NCBI RefSeq assembly: GCF_046250185.1 | Contig: NZ_CP176469.1 | DNA: 64,000 nucleotides | Strand: one strand, 5' to 3' | Source of the DNA: Litorimonas sp046250185 | Lineage (GTDB): Bacteria > Pseudomonadota > Alphaproteobacteria > Caulobacterales > Maricaulaceae | Shown: one piece after another, positions 17,624 to 26,711 of the stretch | Numbering within the stretch: the stretch's first letter is position 1 | Layout of the letters: each line of letters begins with the position of its first letter | Notes under the pieces: model-generated | What the model was told of the DNA's origin: nothing | Databases searched by the model: none | What the model saw: only the letters and a program-made list of their open reading frames with translations | Translations under genes and position numbers: made by a program

Positions 17624-18994
17624 ATGACATCATCGGCACATCACGCCATGTCGCGCTTTGGTCTAGGCCCATCCAAAGTGGATAGTTTACGGCTGGGCGA
17701 TACGCCGAAAGCGTGGCTGCACGCACAAATTTCATCATATAACCCTGCCCCCGCCATGCTATCCGATCTGCCTGACAGCGCTACAGTCTTGGCGGAGCAA
17801 TATAAGGCCCGGAAGATCAAGGACGAAAAACGCCGCAAGATGAAAGGCAAAATGCGACGCGAAGTTTTTACGACCGCAATGGAGGCTCGCACCGCGCAAT
17901 TTATTCAAAGCCAGACGCCTTTTGCAGAGCGCCTCGTCATGTTTTGGAGCAATCACTTTACAGTGTCGCGCACGCGCGGCCTGATCGGACCAGCCCTGCC
18001 TGCCTACGAGCGTGAAGCCATCCGCCCGCATATTTTCGGTAAATTTGAAGATATGCTGACCGCTGTTGCGCAGCATCCCTGCATGCTGCTCTATCTCGAT
18101 AATGTCAGCTCTATCGGGGCAAATTCACCGCAGGGGCAGCGGCGCAATCGTGACTTAAACGAAAACCTCGCCCGCGAAATCCTGGAGCTACATACGCTAG
18201 GCGTCAAAGGCGGATATTCGCAAGACGATGTCACGAGCTTCGCAAAAATCCTGACGGGGTGGACAGTATCACGCAAGGTGAAAGCCTCGAAAAAGCGCTC
18301 CAATGCAGCGCGTTATAACCCCCTTGGCAGTTTTCAATTCAACGCGAATATCCATGAACCCGGAACACAGACATTGCTGGGCCAGCGCTATGCTCAAACG
18401 GGTCAAGCGCAAGGCTTAGCGGCTCTGCGCGATCTGGCGACCCACCCGTCTACTGCCACCTTTATCGCGACCAAACTTGTGCGGCATTTCGTTAGCGACA
18501 CGCCCCCTGCCGACGCTGTTGAAACGATCGCCGCTGTCTTTCGAAAAACGGGTGGTGATTTGGCCGAAGTCTCAAAAGCCTTGATTGACTTGGAGGCTGC
18601 ATGGGAAAAACCCCTCGCAAAAGTCAAAACACCTTATGATCTGATGTTATCAGTCATGCGTGCCGCCAACATTTCGGGCCCACAAGAGATACCCGACAGC
18701 CTGTTTCTCAACTCCCTCAAAACCATGGGTTACGAGCCGTTCTATGCTAAATCCCCTGCGGGTTGGTCTGATTTGTCTTCCGATTGGGTCGCGCCCGAAA
18801 GCCTTATCCACCGCATTGAATGGATCAGAGCCTTTGTTGGGGAGGCAAAAATATCGATTGAGCCACCCAAGCTATACGAGCAAACAATCGCGCCTGTTGC
18901 TGACCCTGCGACACAATTCATGATCGAGGGCGCGCCGTCCCGCGAAGACGGCCTTGCGCTCATCTTTGCCAGCGCCGCGTTTCAAAGGAGATAG
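17624..18994 (+). CDS. DUF1800 domain protein
   Basis: A protein of about 456 residues of the DUF1800 family (SRFGLGPS near the N terminus, RLVMFWSNHFTVS, NENLAREILELHTLGV, FAKILTGWTV). Function is unknown; members nearly always precede a DUF1501 gene, as here, two bases before the next start. The two are thought to act together in the periplasm or outside the cell. No clear signal peptide is seen on this one. The start is uncertain: ATG 17624 has no clear ribosome-binding site, whereas a TTG at 17603 lies only two bases after GAGG. Confidence 0.85.
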   Translation: MTSSAHHAMSRFGLGPSKVDSLRLGDTPKAWLHAQISSYNPAPAMLSDLPDSATVLAEQYKARKIKDEKRRKMKGKMRREVFTTAMEARTAQFIQSQTPFAERLVMFWSNHFTVSRTRGLIGPALPAYEREAIRPHIFGKFEDMLTAVAQHPCMLLYLDNVSSIGANSPQGQRRNRDLNENLAREILELHTLGVKGGYSQDDVTSFAKILTGWTVSRKVKASKKRSNAARYNPLGSFQFNANIHEPGTQTLLGQRYAQTGQAQGLAALRDLATHPSTATFIATKLVRHFVSDTPPADAVETIAAVFRKTGGDLAEVSKALIDLEAAWEKPLAKVKTPYDLMLSVMRAANISGPQEIPDSLFLNSLKTMGYEPFYAKSPAGWSDLSSDWVAPESLIHRIEWIRAFVGEAKISIEPPKLYEQTIAPVADPATQFMIEGAPSREDGLALIFASAAFQRR

Positions 18995-18996
18995 CC

Positions 18997-20190
18997 ATGA
19001 TCTCTCGTCGCATATTCACAGCTAGCGCTTTGGCGGGACTTGGGATAACCGCCCTGCCTCAACTCAGCTTTGCCAAGGCAGAGACGGATCGACGGTTCGT
19101 GCTGATCATTTTGCGCGGCGCTATGGACGGGCTTCACGCGTTGGTTCCCTATGCGGACGCGGATTATTACAAGCTTCGCCCCACTCTATCTCTCGGCGCA
19201 TTAGGGCGAGCGGATGGCGGTGAGCGTCCTGCGATTGCACTCAACAGCAGCTTTGCGCTGCACCCAGCCCTTGCAGCGCTCAAACCCCTCTATGACGCCA
19301 AAGAATTGGCGCTTATCCCCGCCATCAGTTCCCAATATCGTCGGCGCTCCCATTTCGAAGCGCAAAACATGCTCGAAGGCGGCGGCGCGCAGCCTTATGC
19401 GCAGAAAACAGGCTGGCTGAACCGTGCTATCGCCCAAATTAATCAGAGTGAGCGTATTGGTCTTGCGCTCGGGCCTAATGTGCCGCTGATCCTGCAAGGC
19501 AGTGCACCCATCCGGTCTTGGTCGGATAGCCGTCTGCCAGAACTGGGCGAGGACTTTTTGTTCCGTATGGACAAAATGTTCGAAAATGATCCGCTATTTC
19601 ACAAGGCGTTCGCGCAAGCGCAAATGGACAAAGAAATGGGCAGCGATATGAGCGGTATGCGCCTGCGCAATAATCGCCTCTCGCCATCGACGAAAGCGGC
19701 CTGCAATCTATTGAAAGAAGTCAACGGCCCGCGCATTGCCGTCATTGAAGCAGGCGGTTGGGACACGCATTACGGACAAACGCGCCGCTTGACCCAGAAT
19801 TTTGAACAATTAGCTACAGCCGTCACCAGCATGAAGACCGATCTAGGCCCGCTCTGGGCCAAAACGTCTGTGATGATCGTGTCTGAATTTGGACGCACGG
19901 CGGCTGAAAACGGCTCTGGTGGCACCGATCACGGAACGGGCGGTCTGGCTATAGTCGCTGGCGGGACAGTGAACGGCGGACAAGTCTTGGGCGATTGGCC
20001 GGGTCTATCCCCAACAGCCCTGTTTGAAGATCGCGACCTGGCGCCAAGCAACCAGCTAGAAAGCCTGTTCGCCGCCGCCTTAACACAACATCTCGGCCTG
20101 TCTGACGCCAAAGTCTTTGATCACGTCTTCCCTGATCTCAAACAGATCAGACAACCAGCCAGCGATATGGCGGGCCTTTTCAAGGCATAA
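18997..20190 (+). CDS. DUF1501 protein with twin-arginine signal
   Basis: A 397-residue exported protein. The N terminus MISRRIFTASALAGLG is a Tat signal (SRRIFTAS), with cleavage expected after SFAKA or nearby. The mature part is the DUF1501 domain of the alkaline-phosphatase-like superfamily (LRGAMDGLHALVPY; GGWDTHYGQ; VMIVSEFGRTAAENGSGGTDHG). AAAGGAG precedes the start at good spacing, and the gene follows the DUF1800 gene by two bases. The metal-binding-like D, H and FGR motifs suggest hydrolase activity, but no substrate is known for the family. Confidence 0.88.
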   Translation: MISRRIFTASALAGLGITALPQLSFAKAETDRRFVLIILRGAMDGLHALVPYADADYYKLRPTLSLGALGRADGGERPAIALNSSFALHPALAALKPLYDAKELALIPAISSQYRRRSHFEAQNMLEGGGAQPYAQKTGWLNRAIAQINQSERIGLALGPNVPLILQGSAPIRSWSDSRLPELGEDFLFRMDKMFENDPLFHKAFAQAQMDKEMGSDMSGMRLRNNRLSPSTKAACNLLKEVNGPRIAVIEAGGWDTHYGQTRRLTQNFEQLATAVTSMKTDLGPLWAKTSVMIVSEFGRTAAENGSGGTDHGTGGLAIVAGGTVNGGQVLGDWPGLSPTALFEDRDLAPSNQLESLFAAALTQHLGLSDAKVFDHVFPDLKQIRQPASDMAGLFKA

Positions 20191-20191
20191 A

Positions 20192-20217
20192 AAACGGAGC
20201 CCCAAGAGACTCCGTTT
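20192..20217 (-). terminator. Rho-independent terminator downstream of kduI
   Basis: Perfect stem AAACGGAG (20192-20199) with CTCCGTTT (20210-20217), loop of ten bases. Read leftward it ends in six T residues, so it mainly terminates kduI; in the rightward direction it may also stop the DUF1501 transcript. Confidence 0.85.
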
Positions 20218-20242
20218 CAATCTAACTAATCATACGCGACTG

Positions 20243-21091
20243 CTAGCTAAGCTGGCAAATATCCAGCGCGTTAATGTCGGTGTAGTCGAGATTCTCGCCC
20301 GCCATGCCCCAAATGAATTTATAGTTAGACGTACCAGAACCCATATGGATCGACCACGGCGGAGAAATCACAGCATCCTCGTTTTCCAATACCAAATGAC
20401 GCATCCGATCAGGTTCACCCATGAAGTGGAAGACCCGCGAATTTTCATCCATGCCGTAATAGAAATAAATCTCTGAGCGACGGTCATGTAGATGCGGCGG
20501 CATTGTATTCCATACACTGCCCGGCTTTAATTCCGTCATTCCGACAAGCAGCGAACAGCTCTCGCAAATACCTGGAATGATATATTGATAGATCACGCGA
20601 TGATTGCTCTCTTCCAGCGATCCACGCTCGAGCGGCTTGGCCATATCTACCGTGATTTTTTTCAGCGGAAGGGCTTTGTGCGCGGCCGCGCTGATCAGGT
20701 AGAAATGCGTCGGCGCTTTGGCGTCATTGCTTTTAAAGCTAACCTCTTCGCTGCCCATCGGCACATAAAGCGCCTCCTTAGGGCCAAGCTCTGTGTCTGT
20801 GCCGTCGACCGTGACTGTCCCAGGATTTTCGCTGACATTGAATACGCCAAGCTCGCGGCGCGTTAGCAATGACTGCCCCGCTGCAGACGCAGGCTCTGTA
20901 TGCTTAGGCAGGCTAATCGATCCTTTGACCGGGGCCGCACCACCTATAACTAGCCGTTCATTGTGGGAATAGAACAACCGAATTTCATTATCCGCAAACA
21001 TGCCCTGTACCTGATAGCGGTCTTTGAGCGTTTCATTGTCGATGTCTTCCATCGATGCGGGGTGGGTCGCCTGATAAGTCTTGCGATACAT
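20243..21091 (-). CDS. kduI: 5-dehydro-4-deoxy-D-glucuronate isomerase
   Basis: Isomerizes 5-keto-4-deoxyuronate to 3-deoxy-D-glycero-2,5-hexodiulosonate in pectin/uronate breakdown; a cytosolic cupin enzyme of 282 residues, close to the usual 278. The zinc ligands match the E. coli protein with a constant offset of four: H200, H202, E207 and H249. AGGAGAG precedes the ATG. The start codon lies inside the 3' end of the upstream hydratase-like gene. No kduD or pectinase is adjacent, so the uronate source is unknown. Confidence 0.95.
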   Translation of the reverse strand: MYRKTYQATHPASMEDIDNETLKDRYQVQGMFADNEIRLFYSHNERLVIGGAAPVKGSISLPKHTEPASAAGQSLLTRRELGVFNVSENPGTVTVDGTDTELGPKEALYVPMGSEEVSFKSNDAKAPTHFYLISAAAHKALPLKKITVDMAKPLERGSLEESNHRVIYQYIIPGICESCSLLVGMTELKPGSVWNTMPPHLHDRRSEIYFYYGMDENSRVFHFMGEPDRMRHLVLENEDAVISPPWSIHMGSGTSNYKFIWGMAGENLDYTDINALDICQLS

Positions 21092-21896
21092 AGATCTCTC
21101 CTAGAGCTTGAATTAAGTTTGGGGGGGTCAGGTCGATGAAGAATTCACCCAGACCATCGAATTTAATATGGGAATGAGAACCGATCTCCGTCTGATGCAC
21201 CCCAGACACAGCACCCGTCGACACATAACTCCCAGCGGGCAATGGATAACCGATAGCCCGCAGGTGGTTAATCAAAAAACGGACAGCACCAAATGGGCCT
21301 GCCTCGCCAATGCCCGTGGGCTTCTCGCCCGCTAAATCACCGTCAATCACGACGCTAACAGCGTGCTGGCTGAAGTCGGTATCTTTGGGGATTTCAGGGC
21401 CAATCGCCATGCCGTTATTATTCCCAAAGTCACTGATGATCGACATCGGGCCGAGGTCATTGACCATGATCATCGGACTACTGGCGATCTCCGCGCCGAT
21501 GTAAACGGCGTCTACCAGATTGATAATGTCATCAATATTGACGTCGCGGTCAGGCAATTCACCGAGCTTAACCACATATTCCGCCTCCATCGCCGCAAAG
21601 CCGCCAACAAAAGCTGGCATGGTGATCGTCTCATTATTTGCAACTGTTTTGACAGCCCTCTCAAAGATTGGTCCCGCCAGTCGCTTCGCGCCAAATTGCT
21701 CTGCAAATTGCGGGGCTATCCCGCCGACTTTCCAGCCAATCACCTGATCGCCAAATAAGCCGACTGACCGCATTTGTACGGCGTATGCGGCCTCCAAATT
21801 CGTCGGCAATTCGCCTGGAAACCCAGCTAAAGCCCGCCCCGTTTTTCGGGCTGTCAAAAGCGCGTCTGAAATCGAGATAGTCTTTGCAGTCATCAT
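21033..21896 (-). CDS. 2-keto-4-pentenoate hydratase / FAH-family protein
   Basis: About 287 residues resembling 2-oxopent-4-enoate hydratase (MhpD-like branch of the fumarylacetoacetate hydrolase superfamily): GWKVGG near residue 55, MEAEYVVKLGELP with the metal-binding-type acidic residues, and IGAEIASSP. It lies upstream of kduI, so it may act on a 2-keto-3-deoxy acid, but this is inference. The start is uncertain (21893, 21896 or 21914 are all possible). The reading frame runs 59 bases into kduI after a tract of seven C residues (21121-21127 as G on the plus strand); removing one base would end the protein at DLTPQT, before kduI. Confidence 0.7.
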   Translation of the reverse strand: MMTAKTISISDALLTARKTGRALAGFPGELPTNLEAAYAVQMRSVGLFGDQVIGWKVGGIAPQFAEQFGAKRLAGPIFERAVKTVANNETITMPAFVGGFAAMEAEYVVKLGELPDRDVNIDDIINLVDAVYIGAEIASSPMIMVNDLGPMSIISDFGNNNGMAIGPEIPKDTDFSQHAVSVVIDGDLAGEKPTGIGEAGPFGAVRFLINHLRAIGYPLPAGSYVSTGAVSGVHQTEIGSHSHIKFDGLGEFFIDLTPPNLIQALGEIYVSQDLSGDPPRIDGRHRQ

Positions 21897-22089
21897 AAAT
21901 GCGGTATGACACATATCTCCCATCCATGACAATGATTGGTAAGACAAATTTATAGTCTTCAATGTTTCGGGGGCGACCAACACAGAATTCTAATCTGGAA
22001 GACTGAGAGCTTAGCGTCTGGTGGAACGGTTCTAACACACGCACACAGCAGCGATCCTGTCCAGTGTAGTATTAAAAAGAGAAGAAATT

Positions 22090-22176
22090 TGGTGCGGCCG
22101 AGAAGACTCGAACTTCCACGGGTTTTACCCCACAGCGACCTCAACGCTGCGCGTCTACCAATTCCGCCACGGCCGC
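22090..22176 (-). tRNA. tRNA-Leu, anticodon GAG
   Basis: An 87-base class II tRNA including an encoded CCA end. The acceptor arms GCGGCCG and CGGCCGC pair fully. The anticodon stem CAGCG/CGCTG encloses loop TTGAGGT with anticodon GAG, a long variable arm follows, and the T loop reads GTTCGAGTC. The D-loop GGTAGACGC is typical of leucine tRNA. Confidence 0.95.
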
Positions 22177-22249
22177 ACATTAAGGTGCGCGCCGTATAGC
22201 TAGACTTATTGACTTTGTGAAGCTTTAAATGTGCATAAAGATGGGCCAT

Positions 22250-22942
22250 ATGACAGCTATGCGATTTGACCCTAAATTATATTCTGACTCCCATGTCGAC
22301 TGGCGCGTTAGCCTTGAATTGATCGACTATCTCACTGCGGTGACTTTCATGGAAGAACGCGCCGCCGAGATCGCAGCGGGCAACGCGCGGGAGATGGTAT
22401 GGCTCCTAGAACATCCGCCACTTTACACGGCAGGGACCAGTGCCGATGCGGCAGATTTAGTGGAGCCAGATAAATTTGACGTGTTCCAGAGTGGACGCGG
22501 CGGGCAATATACATACCACGGGCCTGGGCAGCGTGTGGGCTATGTTATGCTCGATCTGCGCACGCGCGGGCGTGATGTTTCGGCCTTTGTGCGGGCGCTA
22601 GAGCAATGGATTATCGATACGCTAGCGGAGTTTGATATTACGGCTGAGCGCCGCTGCGGACGTGTGGGCGTGTGGGTCACGCGTCAGGGTGCCAGCGGTG
22701 CGGTGGTTGAAGAAAAGATCGCGGCGATCGGCGTGCGTCTGCGCAAATGGGTGAGCTTTCACGGGATTAGCATCAATCTCAATCCAGACCTCACGCATTT
22801 TGGCGGCATTGTGCCCTGCGGGATTTCTGAACATGGCGTGGCGAGCTTTGAGAGCCTGGGAAGCAAGGTGACCATGGGAGAGTTAGACGCCGCACTTACG
22901 AGAAATTTTGCGCGGATTTTTGGGCCCGTCAGCGAGGTATAA
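22250..22942 (+). CDS. lipB: Lipoyl(octanoyl) transferase
   Basis: Moves octanoyl from acyl carrier protein to lipoyl domains, the first step of lipoate assembly, in the cytosol. About 230 residues. GRGGQYTYHGPGQ is the family signature (residues 80-92 or so); the catalytic lysine is in EEKIAAIGVR and the catalytic cysteine in GGIVPCGIS. The start is uncertain: in-frame ATGs lie at 22229, 22241, 22250 and 22259, none with a strong ribosome-binding site. No lipA is adjacent. Confidence 0.93.
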   Translation: MTAMRFDPKLYSDSHVDWRVSLELIDYLTAVTFMEERAAEIAAGNAREMVWLLEHPPLYTAGTSADAADLVEPDKFDVFQSGRGGQYTYHGPGQRVGYVMLDLRTRGRDVSAFVRALEQWIIDTLAEFDITAERRCGRVGVWVTRQGASGAVVEEKIAAIGVRLRKWVSFHGISINLNPDLTHFGGIVPCGISEHGVASFESLGSKVTMGELDAALTRNFARIFGPVSEV

Positions 22943-22975
22943 AAAACCCGCCGACTGGACTAACCAGCGACGGGT
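22941..22975 (-). terminator. Terminator downstream of the DUF805 gene pair
   Basis: Imperfect stem ACCCG-x-CG-x-CTGG (from 22946) with CCAG-x-GACGGGT (to 22975). Read leftward it is followed by six T residues, so it ends the leftward DUF805 transcript; it abuts the lipB stop and could also affect lipB. Confidence 0.7.
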
Positions 22976-22999
22976 CAAATGTTGTGATAATAACCTCAA

Positions 23000-23533
23000 T
23001 CACATTGGCGCAGGGCCGAAACGGTTTTCATGCGGCTCTTGCTTGAGCATCAAATTTGTCAAATACCCGCCGAGCATCGTGCCAACAAACCCTGCGATAG
23101 CCGTTGCTAGCGCCGTATTTTTAGCGATCGCTGGCCCGTATTCTTCGGCCAAGGCTGCGGTTTGCGTCATGATTTCGCCAAAGCCCGCGCCGCTTGTCGC
23201 CAGCTCTTGAGAGGCTGCTTTCATCGCCGCCATCTCTTCGCCGCCCGTGGCTTGTTGCGCGAAATACTGCAGCAATCCAGTGATGAATAATATCATGATA
23301 AAAAACAGGATGCTCATCCAGCCAGATTTTCCTGCATCGTGACAACGCTTGATCAGGATGAAAAAAGTTGGGATCGCGATCAGGAGTGACGCCAAGCTTA
23401 AAATGCTCGCCAATGAATAATTGATGAGGGGTGCGATCGCGATAACAGCAGCGACTAAAGCTAACATAGCCAAGCCTCGTAGGAAATCTGACGGACCGAT
23501 CCGGCCATTTGGTGAAAATAGTAAATTGCCCAT
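23000..23533 (-). CDS. DUF805 membrane protein
   Basis: A 177-residue inner-membrane protein with about four hydrophobic segments and the DUF805 landmarks: LLFSPNGRIGPSDFLRG at the start and KRCHDAGKSGW in the middle, where RxHDxGxSGW is diagnostic. Function is unknown. GGGAGAGG precedes the ATG at 23533; an upstream in-frame extension lacks a site. It follows a paralogous DUF805 gene, 75 bases away, in the same direction, so the pair probably arose by duplication. The C-terminal part has an added segment between the last two membrane helices. Confidence 0.85.
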   Translation of the reverse strand: MGNLLFSPNGRIGPSDFLRGLAMLALVAAVIAIAPLINYSLASILSLASLLIAIPTFFILIKRCHDAGKSGWMSILFFIMILFITGLLQYFAQQATGGEEMAAMKAASQELATSGAGFGEIMTQTAALAEEYGPAIAKNTALATAIAGFVGTMLGGYLTNLMLKQEPHENRFGPAPM

Positions 23534-23608
23534 GAAGGCCTCTCCCTTTGTTGTTTTACGATAAGAGATTGGCAGATACGCGACAGAAATCAAGCTTTTT
23601 CATCTGAA

Positions 23609-24121
23609 CTAGCCAAGCGGCGCGCCGTAACGGTTGGCCTCCGGGTCAGGTTTCGCAAACCCGCACCATGCTGTGAACAAGCCCCACACGCCGTAGAGCA
23701 ATGGGCCTAAGACAACGCCGCCATCTGCTAAACGGGCTTGGTAGTTAGCTTGCAAGCGGGCGATCTCGGCGGGATCAATGTCATCTTTGCGGTCATATTT
23801 TGCGAATTCGCTGAAATATTCAGATCCGCCATAGGCCATTAATACGGCAATCGCGATCACAACGGTTAAGGCCAGCATGGCGGTCAAAGGCCAGAAGCTA
23901 CGCCCCATATCGTGGAGGCGTTTCCCGTAAACTGAATACAAAATTTGAAAGACCAAAACGATAAAAATGAGGGACAGGAAAAACCCTGCCAGAGTATCCG
24001 CAATTTCGTGAAGGCCCAGCTGTGCCAGCGTCACGAAAACAGCAAACCCCACAAAGCCGATCCAGAACTTCTTGCGGCCCATGCGGCCTGCGGGAGATAG
24101 AAATAATTTGATCATGCGCAA
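23609..24121 (-). CDS. DUF805 membrane protein (paralogue)
   Basis: A 170-residue inner-membrane protein of the DUF805 family: LFLSPAGRMGRKKFWIGF near the N terminus and GKRLHDMGRSFWPL as the diagnostic middle motif, flanked by hydrophobic helices. The start may be this ATG or the one two codons later (24115). It is tandem with a second DUF805 gene. No role can be assigned beyond membrane location. Confidence 0.85.
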   Translation of the reverse strand: MRMIKLFLSPAGRMGRKKFWIGFVGFAVFVTLAQLGLHEIADTLAGFFLSLIFIVLVFQILYSVYGKRLHDMGRSFWPLTAMLALTVVIAIAVLMAYGGSEYFSEFAKYDRKDDIDPAEIARLQANYQARLADGGVVLGPLLYGVWGLFTAWCGFAKPDPEANRYGAPLG

Positions 24122-24194
24122 GTGTTACCGCGCGGAGCGATCACTTGAAAGGCTCAATTTCGGGCGCAGGCATTTTGCCGCAAAAGATGCACTC

Positions 24195-26015
24195 TTAGCT
24201 CTTGGAGGCATTGGATTTATCGGCGTTGAGCGTCTCTTTTAGCAACTCCCGCGCTGTGGCGGCATGTTCGGCCAAAGCGCCCATATCTTCGCGCATCTCA
24301 TAGGTTTCGCGCGCAAGTTTAAAATCAAAAGCGAGGAAATCATCGGCCAATCTTGCCGCCCGCGCCTCGCTCTCGCCCATAAATTCTAGCGCTTTTCGAC
24401 CTATGGCAAGACCGCCACGGATCGTCTCGCGTTCGACAAAATCTGCGTCTTCCGCGAGAAGTTCAAAGAGGTGGGGACGGCCAAAGGCACGGGCGATGAT
24501 CTTGGCCTGCGGATAGTGTTCGCGGACCTCCCGCACAGTGCGTGTGACGGCTTGGGTGTCGTCCATTGCCACGATAATCACCTTCGCAGTCTTGGCCCCC
24601 GCAAGGCGTAAAATATCCATATCTGAGGCATCGCCGTAATAGACTTTGTGCCCGAATTGTTTGAGAAATTCGATGTGGTCGCCATTATTATCGATGATCG
24701 TCGTGCCGATCTCTTGGGTCTGCAAGAGCCGCCCAGCGATCTGTCCGACACGGCCATAGCCCAGAATAAGCACGGGATCATGTTGGTCTTCTGGTGCCTC
24801 CCCCGTGCGTGCCTCTCGATCAAATCTCGGGGCGATCAACTTATCATAGGCTAAGACAAGGAGCGGCGTTAGCGCCATCGTCAGCGCAATCACGGCATTC
24901 AAGCGGCTCGCTATTTCAGGCCGCACAGCGCCTTCTGTCAGCGCAAACTGAAAGAGAACGAACCCAAATTCGCCTGCTTGGCACAGCAAGACCGCGAATA
25001 AAAACCGATCACCCCCGCGTAATTTGAACACAGTTCCGATGGAAAATAGAATTAAAAACTTGATTAGCAATAACCCGACGACAAGCCCAAAAATTAAATC
25101 AGGGGTCTGCGCCAAGGTGATGAAATCGAGCGACATGCCGACGGAGATAAAAAACAGTCCCAGCAGCAGCGCTTTGAACGGTTCAATGTCGCGTTCCAAC
25201 TGATGCCGATATTCGCTATCTGCCAGAACCACGCCCGCGATGAACGCACCCAGTGCCGCCGATAATCCTAGCCAGCCCATCAAAAGCGCAGACCCGATCA
25301 CGAGGAGTAACGCAATCGCTGTAAACGTCTCGCGCACGCGACTTCGCGCGATTAAACGAAAGATCGGACGCAACAAAAGCCGCCCCGCGACTACCATCCC
25401 GATCAGCACACCAAAAATTGCCAATAGGCGAAATACGCCTGTCGGGCCGTGGCTCTCCGCGCCGTGGCTGTCGTAACTTGAGACAGGCTCAAACCCCGCC
25501 ATCACCCCAAGGATAGGCAGCACGGCGATCATCGCGATCACAATAATGTCTTGGAACAATAGGACCGCAAAGCCAGATTTGCCTGTTGGCGTGACCATAT
25601 CACCGCGGTCTTGCATCATCTGCAGCGCGATTGCTGTCGACGACAAAGCCAGCGCCATGGCGACCGTGATCGCTTCGGGCAAGCTAAGGCCTAGCGCAAC
25701 ACCAATGCCTGTAAAGGCCGCTGTCGTCAGGCCGACCTGTAGCCCGCCCAGCCCTAAAAGCTTCCCGCGCATCTGCCAGAGCGCTTGCGGGCGAAGTTCT
25801 AGTCCGATCAAGAACAGCATCATCACTACGCCAAATTCAGAAAAATGCAGAATGGTCTCTGGTTCAGTAATCAGCCCTAAAACATGTGGGCCGATCAGGA
25901 CGCCTGCAATCAGGTAGCCGATCACAGACCCCAGCCCTGACAGTTTTGACAGCGGGACCAATACGCACGCCGCAGCCAAAAAGACAAAGACTGAAAATAA
26001 TAATGATCCGTCCAT
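24195..26015 (-). CDS. CPA2-family cation:proton antiporter (KefB/KefC-like)
   Basis: A 606-residue inner-membrane transporter with about twelve membrane helices of the Na+/H+ exchanger fold (residues 1-385), including LIGLELRPQALW and FFISVGMSLDF, followed by a RCK/TrkA-N domain beginning PVLILGYGRVGQIAGRLL (about 410-540). This is the layout of KefB/KefC K+ efflux proteins, where nucleotide or glutathione-adduct binding to the C-terminal domain gates export. Its start immediately follows the stop of the ATP12-type gene with no gap, so it is the last gene of a crcB-rluC-ATP12-antiporter transcript. No KefF/G partner is near. Confidence 0.9.
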   Translation of the reverse strand: MDGSLLFSVFVFLAAACVLVPLSKLSGLGSVIGYLIAGVLIGPHVLGLITEPETILHFSEFGVVMMLFLIGLELRPQALWQMRGKLLGLGGLQVGLTTAAFTGIGVALGLSLPEAITVAMALALSSTAIALQMMQDRGDMVTPTGKSGFAVLLFQDIIVIAMIAVLPILGVMAGFEPVSSYDSHGAESHGPTGVFRLLAIFGVLIGMVVAGRLLLRPIFRLIARSRVRETFTAIALLLVIGSALLMGWLGLSAALGAFIAGVVLADSEYRHQLERDIEPFKALLLGLFFISVGMSLDFITLAQTPDLIFGLVVGLLLIKFLILFSIGTVFKLRGGDRFLFAVLLCQAGEFGFVLFQFALTEGAVRPEIASRLNAVIALTMALTPLLVLAYDKLIAPRFDREARTGEAPEDQHDPVLILGYGRVGQIAGRLLQTQEIGTTIIDNNGDHIEFLKQFGHKVYYGDASDMDILRLAGAKTAKVIIVAMDDTQAVTRTVREVREHYPQAKIIARAFGRPHLFELLAEDADFVERETIRGGLAIGRKALEFMGESEARAARLADDFLAFDFKLARETYEMREDMGALAEHAATARELLKETLNADKSNASKS

Positions 26016-26711
26016 CTAGGTCTCTCTTACGTTTAATATCTCGGCCAGCGCCAGGAGTTCCGCGCGAATATTGTCCGTCCGAATTTTGGCTTCGTCGTCC
26101 ACGCCCCACGCTTCGATTTGATAGGCTTCATCAAGGCGAGATAATTCAAATGCGTCCTCAGCAGACAATGCGCCCTCCATCACGGCCATGCCTAAAATGG
26201 CCGACCCAAAGACGGCTGTAAAATGCACGAATAATGTCAAATCAATATCTGATAAATTGCGCGCGTAGTCAGCGACAGCATCAAGGCTGCCTTCGGCTTG
26301 CTCGACCGCCACAATACCCGTGACAGCGGTGAGGTCTACCCCGCGCGCCTTCGCCCATTCCAACCACGGACCCCATTGCGTGATTTGGCGCTGCGTTAAA
26401 TCTGCCGGATCAGGCGCCCGGTAGCAGAGTAAGTCTGTGCCTGCATAATTGCGAGCTTCCAGCACAATGTCGTCCCGATGGTCAGGTGTGCGTTCCAGCG
26501 CCACATTGGCAAGGCGCGTGATGGGCATGATGGCGGGATTGATCTCATCCACTTGCGCGTCCCACTCCGCTGCAATTAATTGCGCCAAGCCTTGGGTGGG
26601 CAAATTCAGCGACTTTTTGCCGGGTGTTTTTAGCTGGCGTCCGTCAAGCAATACGACGTAGCCACTCTCGCCCGCTTCGACTGTGACGTCTTTGTAAAAC
26701 CGCTTCGCCAT
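26016..26711 (-). CDS. ATP12-family F1-ATPase assembly chaperone
   Basis: A 231-residue protein of the ATP12 family, which in mitochondria chaperones the F1 alpha subunit and is common in alphaproteobacteria. Visible landmarks are KRFYKDVTVE, GYVVLLDGRQLKTPGK, IAAEWDAQ, MPITRLAN and DLLCYRAPDPADL. The ATG at 26711 overlaps the TAA of the upstream pseudouridine synthase by one base, and its own stop abuts the antiporter start. The assembly role is carried over from family knowledge. Confidence 0.93.
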   Translation of the reverse strand: MAKRFYKDVTVEAGESGYVVLLDGRQLKTPGKKSLNLPTQGLAQLIAAEWDAQVDEINPAIMPITRLANVALERTPDHRDDIVLEARNYAGTDLLCYRAPDPADLTQRQITQWGPWLEWAKARGVDLTAVTGIVAVEQAEGSLDAVADYARNLSDIDLTLFVHFTAVFGSAILGMAVMEGALSAEDAFELSRLDEAYQIEAWGVDDEAKIRTDNIRAELLALAEILNVRET

